6,261 nt of DNA. Source: Acidobacteriota bacterium (GTDB taxonomy: Bacteria > Acidobacteriota > Polarisedimenticolia > J045). This document shows, piece after piece, positions 1-5,636 of this stretch. A program made the translations under genes and the position numbers. The notes beneath the pieces are model-generated. The model was not told the origin of the DNA and did no database searches. It saw nothing but the letters and a program-made list of their open reading frames with translations. The stretch's first letter is position 1. The number at the start of each line of letters is the position of its first letter. The DNA lies in contig JAJRXN010000060.1 of assembly GCA_024276295.1 (NCBI GenBank), forward strand, positions 1 to 6,261, written 5' to 3'.

Positions 1-100
1 CAACCCCGCCGCCGATCACCAGCACGTCGGTGAACACCTGCGGCAGCAGGATCGCCCGGAAGGGGATCAGGTAGCGCCGCGATTCGAACAGCTCCGCCAT
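1..100 (-). CDS. nadB: Partial FAD-dependent oxidoreductase, probably L-aspartate oxidase (N-terminus only)
   Basis: Only the first 33 codons lie in the window; the rest runs off the left edge. The protein starts MAELFESRRYL, then reaches TDVLVIGGGV at about residues 24-33, a beta-strand leading into a glycine-rich Rossmann FAD-binding loop (GxGxxG type, cut before its last glycine). A short lead of basic and aromatic residues with a V/YFTDVLVIG-like run into the loop is typical of L-aspartate oxidases in several environmental phyla. NadB oxidises L-aspartate to iminoaspartate with FAD in the cytoplasm, the first step of de novo NAD synthesis. The ATG at 100-98 has no Shine-Dalgarno site; a TAGAAT hexamer sits 8 nt upstream, suggesting a leaderless message. 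The gene is divergent from the fusion gene on its right. A succinate dehydrogenase or fumarate reductase flavoprotein subunit, or another FAD oxidoreductase, remains possible because so little is visible. Confidence 0.55.
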   Translation of the reverse strand, partial: MAELFESRRYLIPFRAILLPQVFTDVLVIGGGV

Positions 101-101
101 G

Positions 102-120
102 GGCCGCTATTCTAGCGGCC
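102..120. repeat. Perfect 8-bp inverted repeat in the divergent spacer
   Basis: GGCCGCTA at 102-109 and TAGCGGCC at 113-120 are perfect reverse complements around a 3-nt centre. The repeat lies in the 55-bp spacer between the divergent NadB-like gene and the fusion gene. It overlaps the -10-like hexamers proposed for both directions. Its position fits an operator-type palindrome better than a terminator, since no gene ends here, but no regulator is known and an 8-bp GC-rich match could be chance. Confidence 0.4.
109..114 (-). promoter_or_regulatory. Candidate -10 element of the NadB-like gene (leaderless type)
   Basis: Read on the minus strand this is TAGAAT, five of six matches to the sigma-70 -10 consensus TATAAT, in otherwise very GC-rich DNA. 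Exactly 8 nt separate it from the ATG at 100-98, so transcription would start at or next to the start codon. No Shine-Dalgarno site precedes that ATG, which agrees with a leaderless message. I see no convincing -35 hexamer. Confidence 0.4.
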
Positions 121-143
121 GGGCATCACCGGGCGCCTGAGGC

Positions 144-149
144 AAGGAG
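144..149 (+). promoter_or_regulatory. Ribosome binding site of the thioredoxin-nitroreductase fusion
   Basis: AAGGAG lies 6 nt before the ATG at 156. This strong Shine-Dalgarno match at ideal spacing fixes the start of the fusion gene. With a start in the palindrome region upstream, the message would carry a leader of roughly 30-40 nt. Confidence 0.75.
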
Positions 150-155
150 ATCGAA

Positions 156-1244
156 ATGCCGGAGACCTCGCCCCCGATCACCTACGAGAGCCGCGCGGAA
201 GCCGCGCTCGAGCAGGCCCTCGAGCGGGCCGCGGCCCGCGACCGGCTCGTTCTCGTGGTCTTCGGCGCCGACTGGTGCCCCGACTGCGTGGCACTCGAGC
301 GGCTGCTGGCCGATCCGCTGGTGGCGCCGCTGATCGACCAGGGATTCGAGGTCGTCCGGCTCGACGTCGGCCGCCGCGAGCGCCACGTCGCGCTGGCGGC
401 GCGCTGGGGAATCGACTACGCCCGCGGCATCCCGGCGATCGCGATCCTCGACGGGAACGCCGCGCCGCGCCTGGCCACCCGCGACGGCGAGCTGCGTGCT
501 GCGCGGTCGATGACCGCCGCGGAGTTCGGACGTCTGCTCGGCCGTTCGCTGGTCGACGAAACGCTGCGGCGGGTCGCGCGCTTCGAGCCGCTGCGCGGGT
601 TCGTGCGCCGGAGTCCCGAAGAGATGCTCGACCGTGCACGGCGGTTCGCCGAGGACCTCGCCCGGCGGCGCACGGTGCGCGAGTTCTCCGCCGAGCCGGT
701 GGCACGCGAGGTGATCGAGGCCTGCCTGCTCGCGGCCGGCTCGGCGCCGTCGGGCGCCAACCGCCAGCCGTGGCACTTCGTCGCCGTCGCGGATCCGGCG
801 GTCAAGCGCCGGATCCGCGAGGCGGCCGAGGCCGAGGAGCGCGCGTTCTACGGCGGGCGCGCCGCCCGCGCCTGGCTCGAGGCGCTGGCGCCGATCGGCA
901 CCGACGCCGACAAGCCGTTCCTCGAGACGGCGCCGTGGCTGATCGCGATCTTCGCCGAGGTCCGGGGTGACGACGACCGTCCCGGCGGCGCGCGCAACTA
1001 CTACGTCACCGAATCGGTCGGGATCGCGACGGGATTCCTGATCGCGGCGCTGCACCGGGCGGGGCTCGCGACGCTGACGCACACGCCGAGCCCGATGCGC
1101 TTTCTCAACGAGCTGCTCGACCGCCCGGACCGCGAACGGCCGTTCCTGCTGCTCGTCGCCGGCCTTCCGGCGCCGGAGGCGAAGGTGCCACGGATCACGC
1201 GGAAGACCCTCGGGGAGATCGCGACGTTCATCGCACCGGACTAG
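156..1244 (+). CDS. Thioredoxin-fold domain fused to an iodotyrosine deiodinase-like nitroreductase
   Basis: This 362-residue protein joins two redox domains. Residues about 10-130 form a thioredoxin-like domain: a hydrophobic strand LVLVVFGADW, the redox motif WCPDC (Trp40-Cys41-Pro42-Asp43-Cys44) and a likely cis-proline in GIPAI (Pro93). After a helical linker, residues about 168-360 form an FMN-binding nitroreductase domain with RRTVREFS (171-178), PSGANRQPW (198-206), the segment KPFLETAPW and a tail with VPRITRKTL. Compared from memory with human iodotyrosine deiodinase, Glu228, Tyr232 and Lys253 align with its zwitterion-binding Glu157, Tyr161 and Lys182 with identical spacing. The expected reaction is FMN-dependent reduction, perhaps reductive dehalogenation of a halophenol amino acid, in the cytoplasm; no signal peptide is visible. 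WCPDC is also the active site of TRP14-type thioredoxins. The domain assignment is secure; the substrate is not. The gene stands alone between a divergent and a convergent neighbour. Confidence 0.9.
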   Translation: MPETSPPITYESRAEAALEQALERAAARDRLVLVVFGADWCPDCVALERLLADPLVAPLIDQGFEVVRLDVGRRERHVALAARWGIDYARGIPAIAILDGNAAPRLATRDGELRAARSMTAAEFGRLLGRSLVDETLRRVARFEPLRGFVRRSPEEMLDRARRFAEDLARRRTVREFSAEPVAREVIEACLLAAGSAPSGANRQPWHFVAVADPAVKRRIREAAEAEERAFYGGRAARAWLEALAPIGTDADKPFLETAPWLIAIFAEVRGDDDRPGGARNYYVTESVGIATGFLIAALHRAGLATLTHTPSPMRFLNELLDRPDRERPFLLLVAGLPAPEAKVPRITRKTLGEIATFIAPD

Positions 1245-1675
1245 CCGCGCAGCGGCGCCACCGCGAACACGTGCTCGCCGACCGGGCGCCCCTCGAGCAG
1301 GTGCTCGGTGATGATCCGCTCCATCACCTGCTCGTCGACACCGCGATACCAGACGCCCTCGGGGTAGACGACGACGATCGGCCCCTGTTCACAGACCCGC
1401 AGGCAGTCGACCTTCGTGCGCAGCACCCGCCCGGCGCCGGCGGGCGTGTCCGGCAGTTCGGCGAGCGGCTCGCCGCGCCACGCGGGGGGCGGCGAGTCGA
1501 GCCCGAGTTCCTTGAGCCGCTTCTTGAGGTGGCGCCAGGTGCGCTCGCCCGCCTCGGCCGAGGCGCAACGGGGCCGGCGGCCCATGGCGCAGACGAACAC
1601 GTGGCGCTCGGCGCGCCCGATCGACAGGGCGGAGGCGATCGCCTCCAGCCGCTCGCGGTCACCGGGTCGAATCAT
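1241..1675 (-). CDS. Thioredoxin-like [2Fe-2S] ferredoxin
   Basis: This 144-residue soluble electron carrier belongs to the thioredoxin-fold [2Fe-2S] ferredoxin family. The strand HVFVCAMG supplies Cys29, followed by Cys37 (C-x7-C); the second ligand pair is Cys91 and Cys95 in CLRVCEQGP (C-x3-C), followed by the very typical segment VVVYPEGVWYRGV (101-113). All four cluster ligands are present. The C-terminal helix MERIITEHLLEGRPV also fits the family. The start is fixed by AGGAG (1687-1683 on the minus strand), 7 nt before the ATG at 1675. The gene overlaps the end of the MetF-like gene by 17 bp, implying coupled translation and suggesting that the two proteins work together, with the ferredoxin passing electrons to or from the flavoprotein. 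Its stop codon interlocks with that of the convergent fusion gene. Codons in this frame run open upstream to 1768, but that extension lacks support. Confidence 0.9.
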   Translation of the reverse strand: MIRPGDRERLEAIASALSIGRAERHVFVCAMGRRPRCASAEAGERTWRHLKKRLKELGLDSPPPAWRGEPLAELPDTPAGAGRVLRTKVDCLRVCEQGPIVVVYPEGVWYRGVDEQVMERIITEHLLEGRPVGEHVFAVAPLRG

Positions 1676-2570
1676 CCGGTCTCTCCTGGGCGACGCGCCG
1701 CGCGATGCTCGCCAGCCGCCGCGGAGCGCGTCCCGTCTCGAGGTTGCTGATGTACACGCGGCCGACACCGAGCGAGGCGAGCCAGCCGATCGTCCGGGCC
1801 GCGACGTCGACCGCCGAGAGCCCCCGCTCGCCGAAGTCCCGCTCGAGCCCCTCGTGCGGGACCGGAATGAACCGCGCGAGCCGGTCGAGGGTGGCGGCGC
1901 GCGCGCTGCGGTAGAAGAACACGCCGAAGAGCACCGGCGCGTCGAATCCCTGGCGGTCGATCTCGTTCAGAAAGCGCTCGACCGGCCGCGGGTCGTGGTG
2001 CGAGACGATCTGCGTGAGCACGAAGTCGAGCGAGCCGGCCTGGTCGACCAGGAACCCGACCTGCTCGCGCGCGTCGCGATACGGGTTGGCCCATCCGCCG
2101 AGCAGCAGTCCGGGGTGGTCCCGGCGCAGCCGGTCGCGGAGCATGTGCGCCCGCGGCAGGCAGCGCGGGATCCCGTCGTGGCCGTCTCCCCCGAGCACCA
2201 CCAGCGCCGGAAAGCGCTCGGCCTGGACCCGCGCCGCGAACCTGATGCAGTACTCGAGCGAATGCTTGAGCGTCAGGAACGGAACGATCCGGCCCCGCGG
2301 GGCGTCCGGGCCGAGATTCTTGACGAGGTGGCCGAGGTTCTCCTCCTCGCCGGTGCCGATCGCGTTGTCGGTCAGAAAGACGATCGTGTCGACACGCGCG
2401 AAGCCGCGCACCGCGTGGTAGACGTCGATCCACGCGTCCATCGCCCGCGCCCCGGCGAGATCGCGCCGCGGCGGGCGCAGCTCGACCGCCCGCAGCGGGA
2501 CGTTCGCCGCGAGCCGGCGACGGAGTGCGGGAGGGCCCGCCCCGCCCGGCTGGTCGAAGGGATCCGTCAT
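1659..2570 (-). CDS. MetF-like methylenetetrahydrofolate reductase family protein
   Basis: This 303-residue cytoplasmic protein has the length and order of landmarks of the methylenetetrahydrofolate reductase family, an FAD-dependent TIM barrel that reduces 5,10-methylene-THF to 5-methyl-THF for methionine synthesis. VELRPPR places Glu30 where E. coli MetF has its catalytic Glu28; PALVVLGGD places Asp129 at the flavin-contacting Asp120; DFVLTQIVSHH places Gln187 at the substrate-binding Gln183. GGWANP and FGVFFYRS mark later barrel strands. It differs from classical MetF in details (TDNAIGTGEEENL, SHH in place of FFD), so it is a divergent branch whose reductant or substrate may differ. I chose the ATG at 2570; an in-frame ATG at 2591 would add seven residues. 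Neither has a good Shine-Dalgarno site. The ATG at 2570 overlaps the TGA of a possible 11-codon mini-ORF (2602-2567). The gene follows the TonB receptor closely and overlaps the ferredoxin gene. Confidence 0.75.
   Translation of the reverse strand: MTDPFDQPGGAGPPALRRRLAANVPLRAVELRPPRRDLAGARAMDAWIDVYHAVRGFARVDTIVFLTDNAIGTGEEENLGHLVKNLGPDAPRGRIVPFLTLKHSLEYCIRFAARVQAERFPALVVLGGDGHDGIPRCLPRAHMLRDRLRRDHPGLLLGGWANPYRDAREQVGFLVDQAGSLDFVLTQIVSHHDPRPVERFLNEIDRQGFDAPVLFGVFFYRSARAATLDRLARFIPVPHEGLERDFGERGLSAVDVAARTIGWLASLGVGRVYISNLETGRAPRRLASIARRVAQERPDDSTR
1683..1687 (-). promoter_or_regulatory. Ribosome binding site of the ferredoxin, inside the MetF-like gene
   Basis: On the minus strand AGGAG lies 7 nt before the ferredoxin ATG, within the last codons of the MetF-like gene. 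It decides the ferredoxin start in favour of the ATG at 1675 over an in-frame ATG at 1768, and it indicates translational coupling of the two genes. Confidence 0.7.
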
Positions 2571-2611
2571 GACCTCGCCCGAGTACAGCATCGCGCAACC
2601 ATGCGTCGATC

Positions 2612-4798
2612 TTACCGCCGGTGCATGAGCACGAGCGCGATCGCGCGCCCCGGAGCCGACGGATCGGTGTCCTGCGCGCCGACCGGAAACCGCCGGTCCA
2701 GGGCGTTGCGCACGATCAGTCCCGCCCGCCAGCGCTCCGAGATCGCGTGCATCGCCCGGGCGTGGACGATGACGAACGAGGGCGTCTCGACCTCGCGCTC
2801 GGCCGGACGGCGATCGCGCGCGACGAACTCGACGTGCGCGCCGAGCGTCCAGCGCGTCCCGACGTGCGCCTCGAGGTCGGCCCGCACCGCGTCGGCCGGA
2901 AGTCCGGCCAGCGGCACGCCCGGGCCGTCCTCGCCGCGCAGCCGGTGCGCGGCGATCCGCAGCGCGCCGCCGGACCACAACCGGATCCGCGCCGCGATCT
3001 CGACCCCATCGAGCCGTGCGCGGCCGCTGTTGACGAAGCGGTAGATGTCGACCGGAAGCCCCGCGAACTCCGGCGGGATCTCCGGGCCGTCGAGAAAGTC
3101 GCGCTCGACGATGTCGCCGATGAACGTCCGGAACCCCGACGCGTCGACCGACATGCGGCGACCCGACCAGCGCCAGGTGAGGTCGACGTGCCGCGAGCGC
3201 TCCGGCTCGAGAGCGGGCCGGGCCAGCACGAGCCCGCGTCCGGTCAGGCCGGTCATGAAGCGCTCGGTCAACAGCGGCTCGCGGAACCCGGTGGCGACCT
3301 GCAGCGCGAAGCTCGAATGCGCGCCGAGCCGCCGCGTGACCGCCGCGCTGCCGGAGAGGACCCAGCGGGCGGTACGCAGCACGCCGTCCGGCGTCCCGGC
3401 ACGGGAGGTGATCCGCTCGACGCGGGTCCCGAGATGGACTGTCGTCGCCTCCCCAAGCGGCAGGCCGGCGATCGCGAACAGCCCGGCACCGATCTGCCGC
3501 CCTCCCGACAGCGGCTCGGGATCGAGCGCCGCGGCCAGCGGCGAGCCGTCGCCTCCGAAGCGGGTGCGGACGTCGACCCCCTGGCGGACCGACAGATCGA
3601 CTCCGGTGATCAGGCTGCGCCCCGCGTCGTCCCGCGTCAGCGTGGCGCGCAGCCCGGCGTCGCGGCCGGTCGTGGTCGTCGACAGGTCGAGACCAGCGGT
3701 GCGGGAACTCGCCGGCAGCAGCGTCTCGCGCCGCTGCTCGCCGGCCCAGCCGACGACCGAAGCCGCCGCGCCGTGCCACGGTCCGTCCCAGCGCAGCGTC
3801 AGCCGCACGAGGCGGTCTTCCGGGATCCGCGTGCGGCGCGGATCGTCGGCGAAGGCGAGCCGGTCGGCATCGACGAGACGGTCGCCCCGCAGCCCGACGC
3901 GGATCAGGCCCGAGGTGCCGGCCCGCAGGCTCCGCCCGACGAACACGGACTCCTGGCGTCCCTCTCCCGCGAGCGCCGAGCCGTCGGCCGCCGTCGGATC
4001 GCCGGTACGGCGCACGCTCCCGGCCAACGCCCAGCCGTCCTCGGCCCAGCTCACCGAAGCGGCGCGCGACGGGGTGTCTCCCCCGCGGATCTCCAGCAGG
4101 CTCTCGAGTCGCGGCGCGCCGTCGGGATCGGCCCACGGGCTGCGCAGGGCCAGGACGCCTCCCATCGCGCTCGACCCGTAGAGGATCGTGTTGGGCCCCC
4201 GCGCCAGGTCGATCCCGACCAGCGTCCCGGGAGACGCGCCGGCCGCCGAGACGCCGGCCCGGCGCTCGGCGACCACGGGAGCCCCGTCGAGCAGCACGAG
4301 CGTCCGACCGCGGGAGAGTCCCCGCAGCGCCGGCACGTCGTCGAGATCCGAGGTGTCGGGCGCGGTGCCGGGCTCGGTCTCGAGGGCGGCGCGGATCGTC
4401 GTCTCGCCGCGGTCGACCAGGGTGCCGGCCGCAATCAGCCGCGAAACCGTGCCGGGAGACGCCTCGAGGTCGATCTCGCGCCGCGCCAGGGCATCGACTT
4501 CCTGGTGCAGCGCCGGGTCGATGAAGATCTCGGTCGGGCCGCCTCCCGCCAGGGCGGGCAGGTCGACCGCGAGCGTCGCGCCGTCCGCCAGCTCGACGAG
4601 CAGCGTGACCGGCGGAGACGGTCCGGCGATCGAAAACAGGCCGTCGGCACCGGTCCGCGCCTGCGCATGGTGACCGGCGATCGAGACCACCGCGCCGGAG
4701 ATCGGCGAGCCGTCCGGCGCGAGCAGACGGCCCTGCCAGCCGAGCGCCGGAGCGACGAGAAGCGCCAGCGCGCCGAGGATCGCGGGAAGCCGGGCCAT
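2612..4798 (-). CDS. TonB-dependent outer-membrane receptor with N-terminal carboxypeptidase-regulatory-like domain
   Basis: This 728-residue protein imports an unidentified ligand across the outer membrane using TonB energy. Residues 1-20 form a signal peptide (basic start, hydrophobic core LGALALLVAP, cleavage near ALG-W). Residues about 21-95 look like a carboxypeptidase-regulatory beta-sandwich (GRLLAPDGSPISGAVVSI, then ARTGADGLFSI). The plug spans about 112-222 with the hallmarks TLVLLDGAPV, IDLARGPNTILYGSSAMGG and VLALRS. The remainder alternates charged loops and amphipathic strands of a 22-strand barrel and ends with NALDRRFPVG and PGRAIALVL, the usual end of such barrels. Oddly, the last residues are HRR, not the aromatic residue that normally serves as the BAM signal. 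No SusD-like partner is adjacent, so glycan uptake is not indicated; a siderophore, vitamin or metal chelate is possible. The ATG lacks a Shine-Dalgarno site; a CATAAT lies 8 nt upstream. Confidence 0.9.
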   Translation of the reverse strand: MARLPAILGALALLVAPALGWQGRLLAPDGSPISGAVVSIAGHHAQARTGADGLFSIAGPSPPVTLLVELADGATLAVDLPALAGGGPTEIFIDPALHQEVDALARREIDLEASPGTVSRLIAAGTLVDRGETTIRAALETEPGTAPDTSDLDDVPALRGLSRGRTLVLLDGAPVVAERRAGVSAAGASPGTLVGIDLARGPNTILYGSSAMGGVLALRSPWADPDGAPRLESLLEIRGGDTPSRAASVSWAEDGWALAGSVRRTGDPTAADGSALAGEGRQESVFVGRSLRAGTSGLIRVGLRGDRLVDADRLAFADDPRRTRIPEDRLVRLTLRWDGPWHGAAASVVGWAGEQRRETLLPASSRTAGLDLSTTTTGRDAGLRATLTRDDAGRSLITGVDLSVRQGVDVRTRFGGDGSPLAAALDPEPLSGGRQIGAGLFAIAGLPLGEATTVHLGTRVERITSRAGTPDGVLRTARWVLSGSAAVTRRLGAHSSFALQVATGFREPLLTERFMTGLTGRGLVLARPALEPERSRHVDLTWRWSGRRMSVDASGFRTFIGDIVERDFLDGPEIPPEFAGLPVDIYRFVNSGRARLDGVEIAARIRLWSGGALRIAAHRLRGEDGPGVPLAGLPADAVRADLEAHVGTRWTLGAHVEFVARDRRPAEREVETPSFVIVHARAMHAISERWRAGLIVRNALDRRFPVGAQDTDPSAPGRAIALVLMHRR

Positions 4799-4806
4799 GG
4801 GGCGGG

Positions 4807-4812
4807 ATTATG
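4807..4812 (-). promoter_or_regulatory. Candidate -10 element of the TonB receptor (leaderless type)
   Basis: On the minus strand this reads CATAAT, five of six matches to TATAAT, inside the 43-bp spacer after the 260-residue gene. Eight nucleotides (CCCGCCCC) separate it from the receptor ATG, the same spacing as the hexamer before the NadB-like gene. No Shine-Dalgarno site intervenes, so a leaderless message starting at the ATG is the natural reading. A recognisable -35 is absent at 16-18 nt spacing. Confidence 0.45.
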
Positions 4813-4841
4813 GCGTCCGCGGCCCGCCCCGGCACTCGGGC

Positions 4842-5624
4842 CTACGGCGGGACGGGACGCCGCCGTGACGGAGGCCCGTCGAGCCAGGCCAGGCCGCGGT
4901 CGAGCAGCTCGTCGAGGGCGGCGGGTCGGATCGGCAGGGTCGCGGCGAGCGGCAGGCAACCGAACGCGGTGCGCTGGAGCGCCAGGCTGACGACCTGTCC
5001 GGCGCGGAAACGGACCGGGAGCCGCACCGGGAGCATCACGCGGCAGCCGGCATCGCGCTCCGGTGCGACGACCTCGATCGCGGCGTCCCGAACCTGCGTG
5101 ACGACGAAGTGCCCGACGATCCGTTCCGTCCCCGCGCCATGGATCGCCGGAGCATCGAGCGCCTCGATGGCGCGCTGGAGGGCGAGATGGTGCGCCAGTG
5201 CGGCGCCCGCGGCGCGCACGTCCCGTTCGAACGCCCGGCGATCGGCGGCGCGGGCGTCCCGCTGCGCCTCGAGCCACAGCACGAGGGTGCGCATCGACGG
5301 CTGGAGGATCTCCAGCACGGAGCTGCTGACGACACACTGGTACGGAAAGAGCCTCAGGCAGGATCCGGCCGCGCGGACCAGCACGCCCGACGGCAGGGCG
5401 TCGAGGTCCGCCTCCGCCGGACCGTGCGGGCGGTCGCCGGACTCCCCGCCCAGCGCCTCGAGCGTCTCGACGAGGAAGCTGGCCAGCACCTCGGCGATAA
5501 CGACCGCCTCGCCGGCCCGGCCGGCAGGCAGCGTGCGGGTCGACTCGCAGACGAACGCCTCGAGCGCCGCGGCCGCGCTGCGGGTGACTCCGCGTTCCCT
5601 GCCGCCTTCGATCGCCGTGAGCAT
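4842..5624 (-). CDS. Hypothetical protein, 260 residues, predicted cytoplasmic
   Basis: I do not recognise this family. The N-terminal half (about 1-158) looks mostly helical, with alanine-rich amphipathic stretches such as AEVLASFLVETLEAL and a long charged helix around 119-158 (EAQRDARAADRRAFERDV onward). A compact conserved-looking patch FPYQCVVSSSVLEILQPSM lies at 93-111. The second half (about 168-232) looks beta-rich (GHFVVTQVRDAAIEVV, MLPVRLPVRF, QVVSLALQRTAFG), followed by a short helix and a basic proline-rich tail. There is no signal peptide or transmembrane segment. Cysteines are at 26, 89, 97, 194 and 223, with no metal-binding spacing. The start is well supported: GGAGG lies 5 nt before the ATG at 5624. 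The gene sits between the beta-barrel protein gene and the TonB receptor on the same strand. Codon use resembles that of its neighbours, so it is a real resident gene of unknown role. Confidence 0.75.
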   Translation of the reverse strand: MLTAIEGGRERGVTRSAAAALEAFVCESTRTLPAGRAGEAVVIAEVLASFLVETLEALGGESGDRPHGPAEADLDALPSGVLVRAAGSCLRLFPYQCVVSSSVLEILQPSMRTLVLWLEAQRDARAADRRAFERDVRAAGAALAHHLALQRAIEALDAPAIHGAGTERIVGHFVVTQVRDAAIEVVAPERDAGCRVMLPVRLPVRFRAGQVVSLALQRTAFGCLPLAATLPIRPAALDELLDRGLAWLDGPPSRRRPVPP

Positions 5625-5628
5625 CGCG

Positions 5629-5636
5629 CCCTCCCC
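5629..5636 (-). promoter_or_regulatory. Ribosome binding site of the 260-residue hypothetical protein
   Basis: GGGGAGGG on the minus strand contains GGAGG spaced 5 nt from the ATG at 5624-5622. It supports that start codon and the reality of an otherwise unrecognised gene. Confidence 0.65.

Noticed and set aside
126..1082. Minus-strand open frame of 318 codons opposite the fusion gene
   Set aside because: Low-complexity arginine- and glycine-rich translation, whereas the plus strand carries clear thioredoxin and nitroreductase motifs and a Shine-Dalgarno site.
1244..1256. Small hairpin GCCGC-GCA-GCGGC after the fusion gene stop codon as a terminator
   Set aside because: Five base pairs with a 3-nt loop and no U-tract are expected by chance in GC-rich DNA, and it lies in the last codons of the ferredoxin gene.
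1676..1768. N-terminal extension of the ferredoxin to an upstream in-frame ATG at 1768
   Set aside because: The extra 31 residues are basic and featureless, and the ATG at 1675 has AGGAG at 7 nt spacing and gives the usual family N-terminus.
2589..2591. Alternative ATG for the MetF-like protein, adding seven residues
   Set aside because: It has no Shine-Dalgarno site and adds MLYSGEV ahead of a typical start. It was not chosen, but it cannot be excluded because the site at 2570 is also weak.
1416..3044. Plus-strand open frame of 542 codons opposite the ferredoxin, MetF-like and receptor genes
   Set aside because: It spans three well-supported genes on the other strand and its composition is typical of an antisense shadow.
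1659..4835. Very long minus-strand open frame that would fuse the MetF-like protein to about 700 extra residues
   Set aside because: Its upstream part is arginine- and glycine-rich low-complexity sequence antiphase to the TonB receptor, which has a signal peptide, plug motifs and barrel strands in another frame. Only the C-terminal 303 residues look like a protein family. Stop-free alternate frames are common in GC-rich DNA.
2621..4990. Plus-strand open frame of 789 codons opposite the TonB receptor
   Set aside because: The translation is rich in R, P, G, A and D with no hydrophobic periodicity or motif. It is the antisense shadow of the receptor gene.
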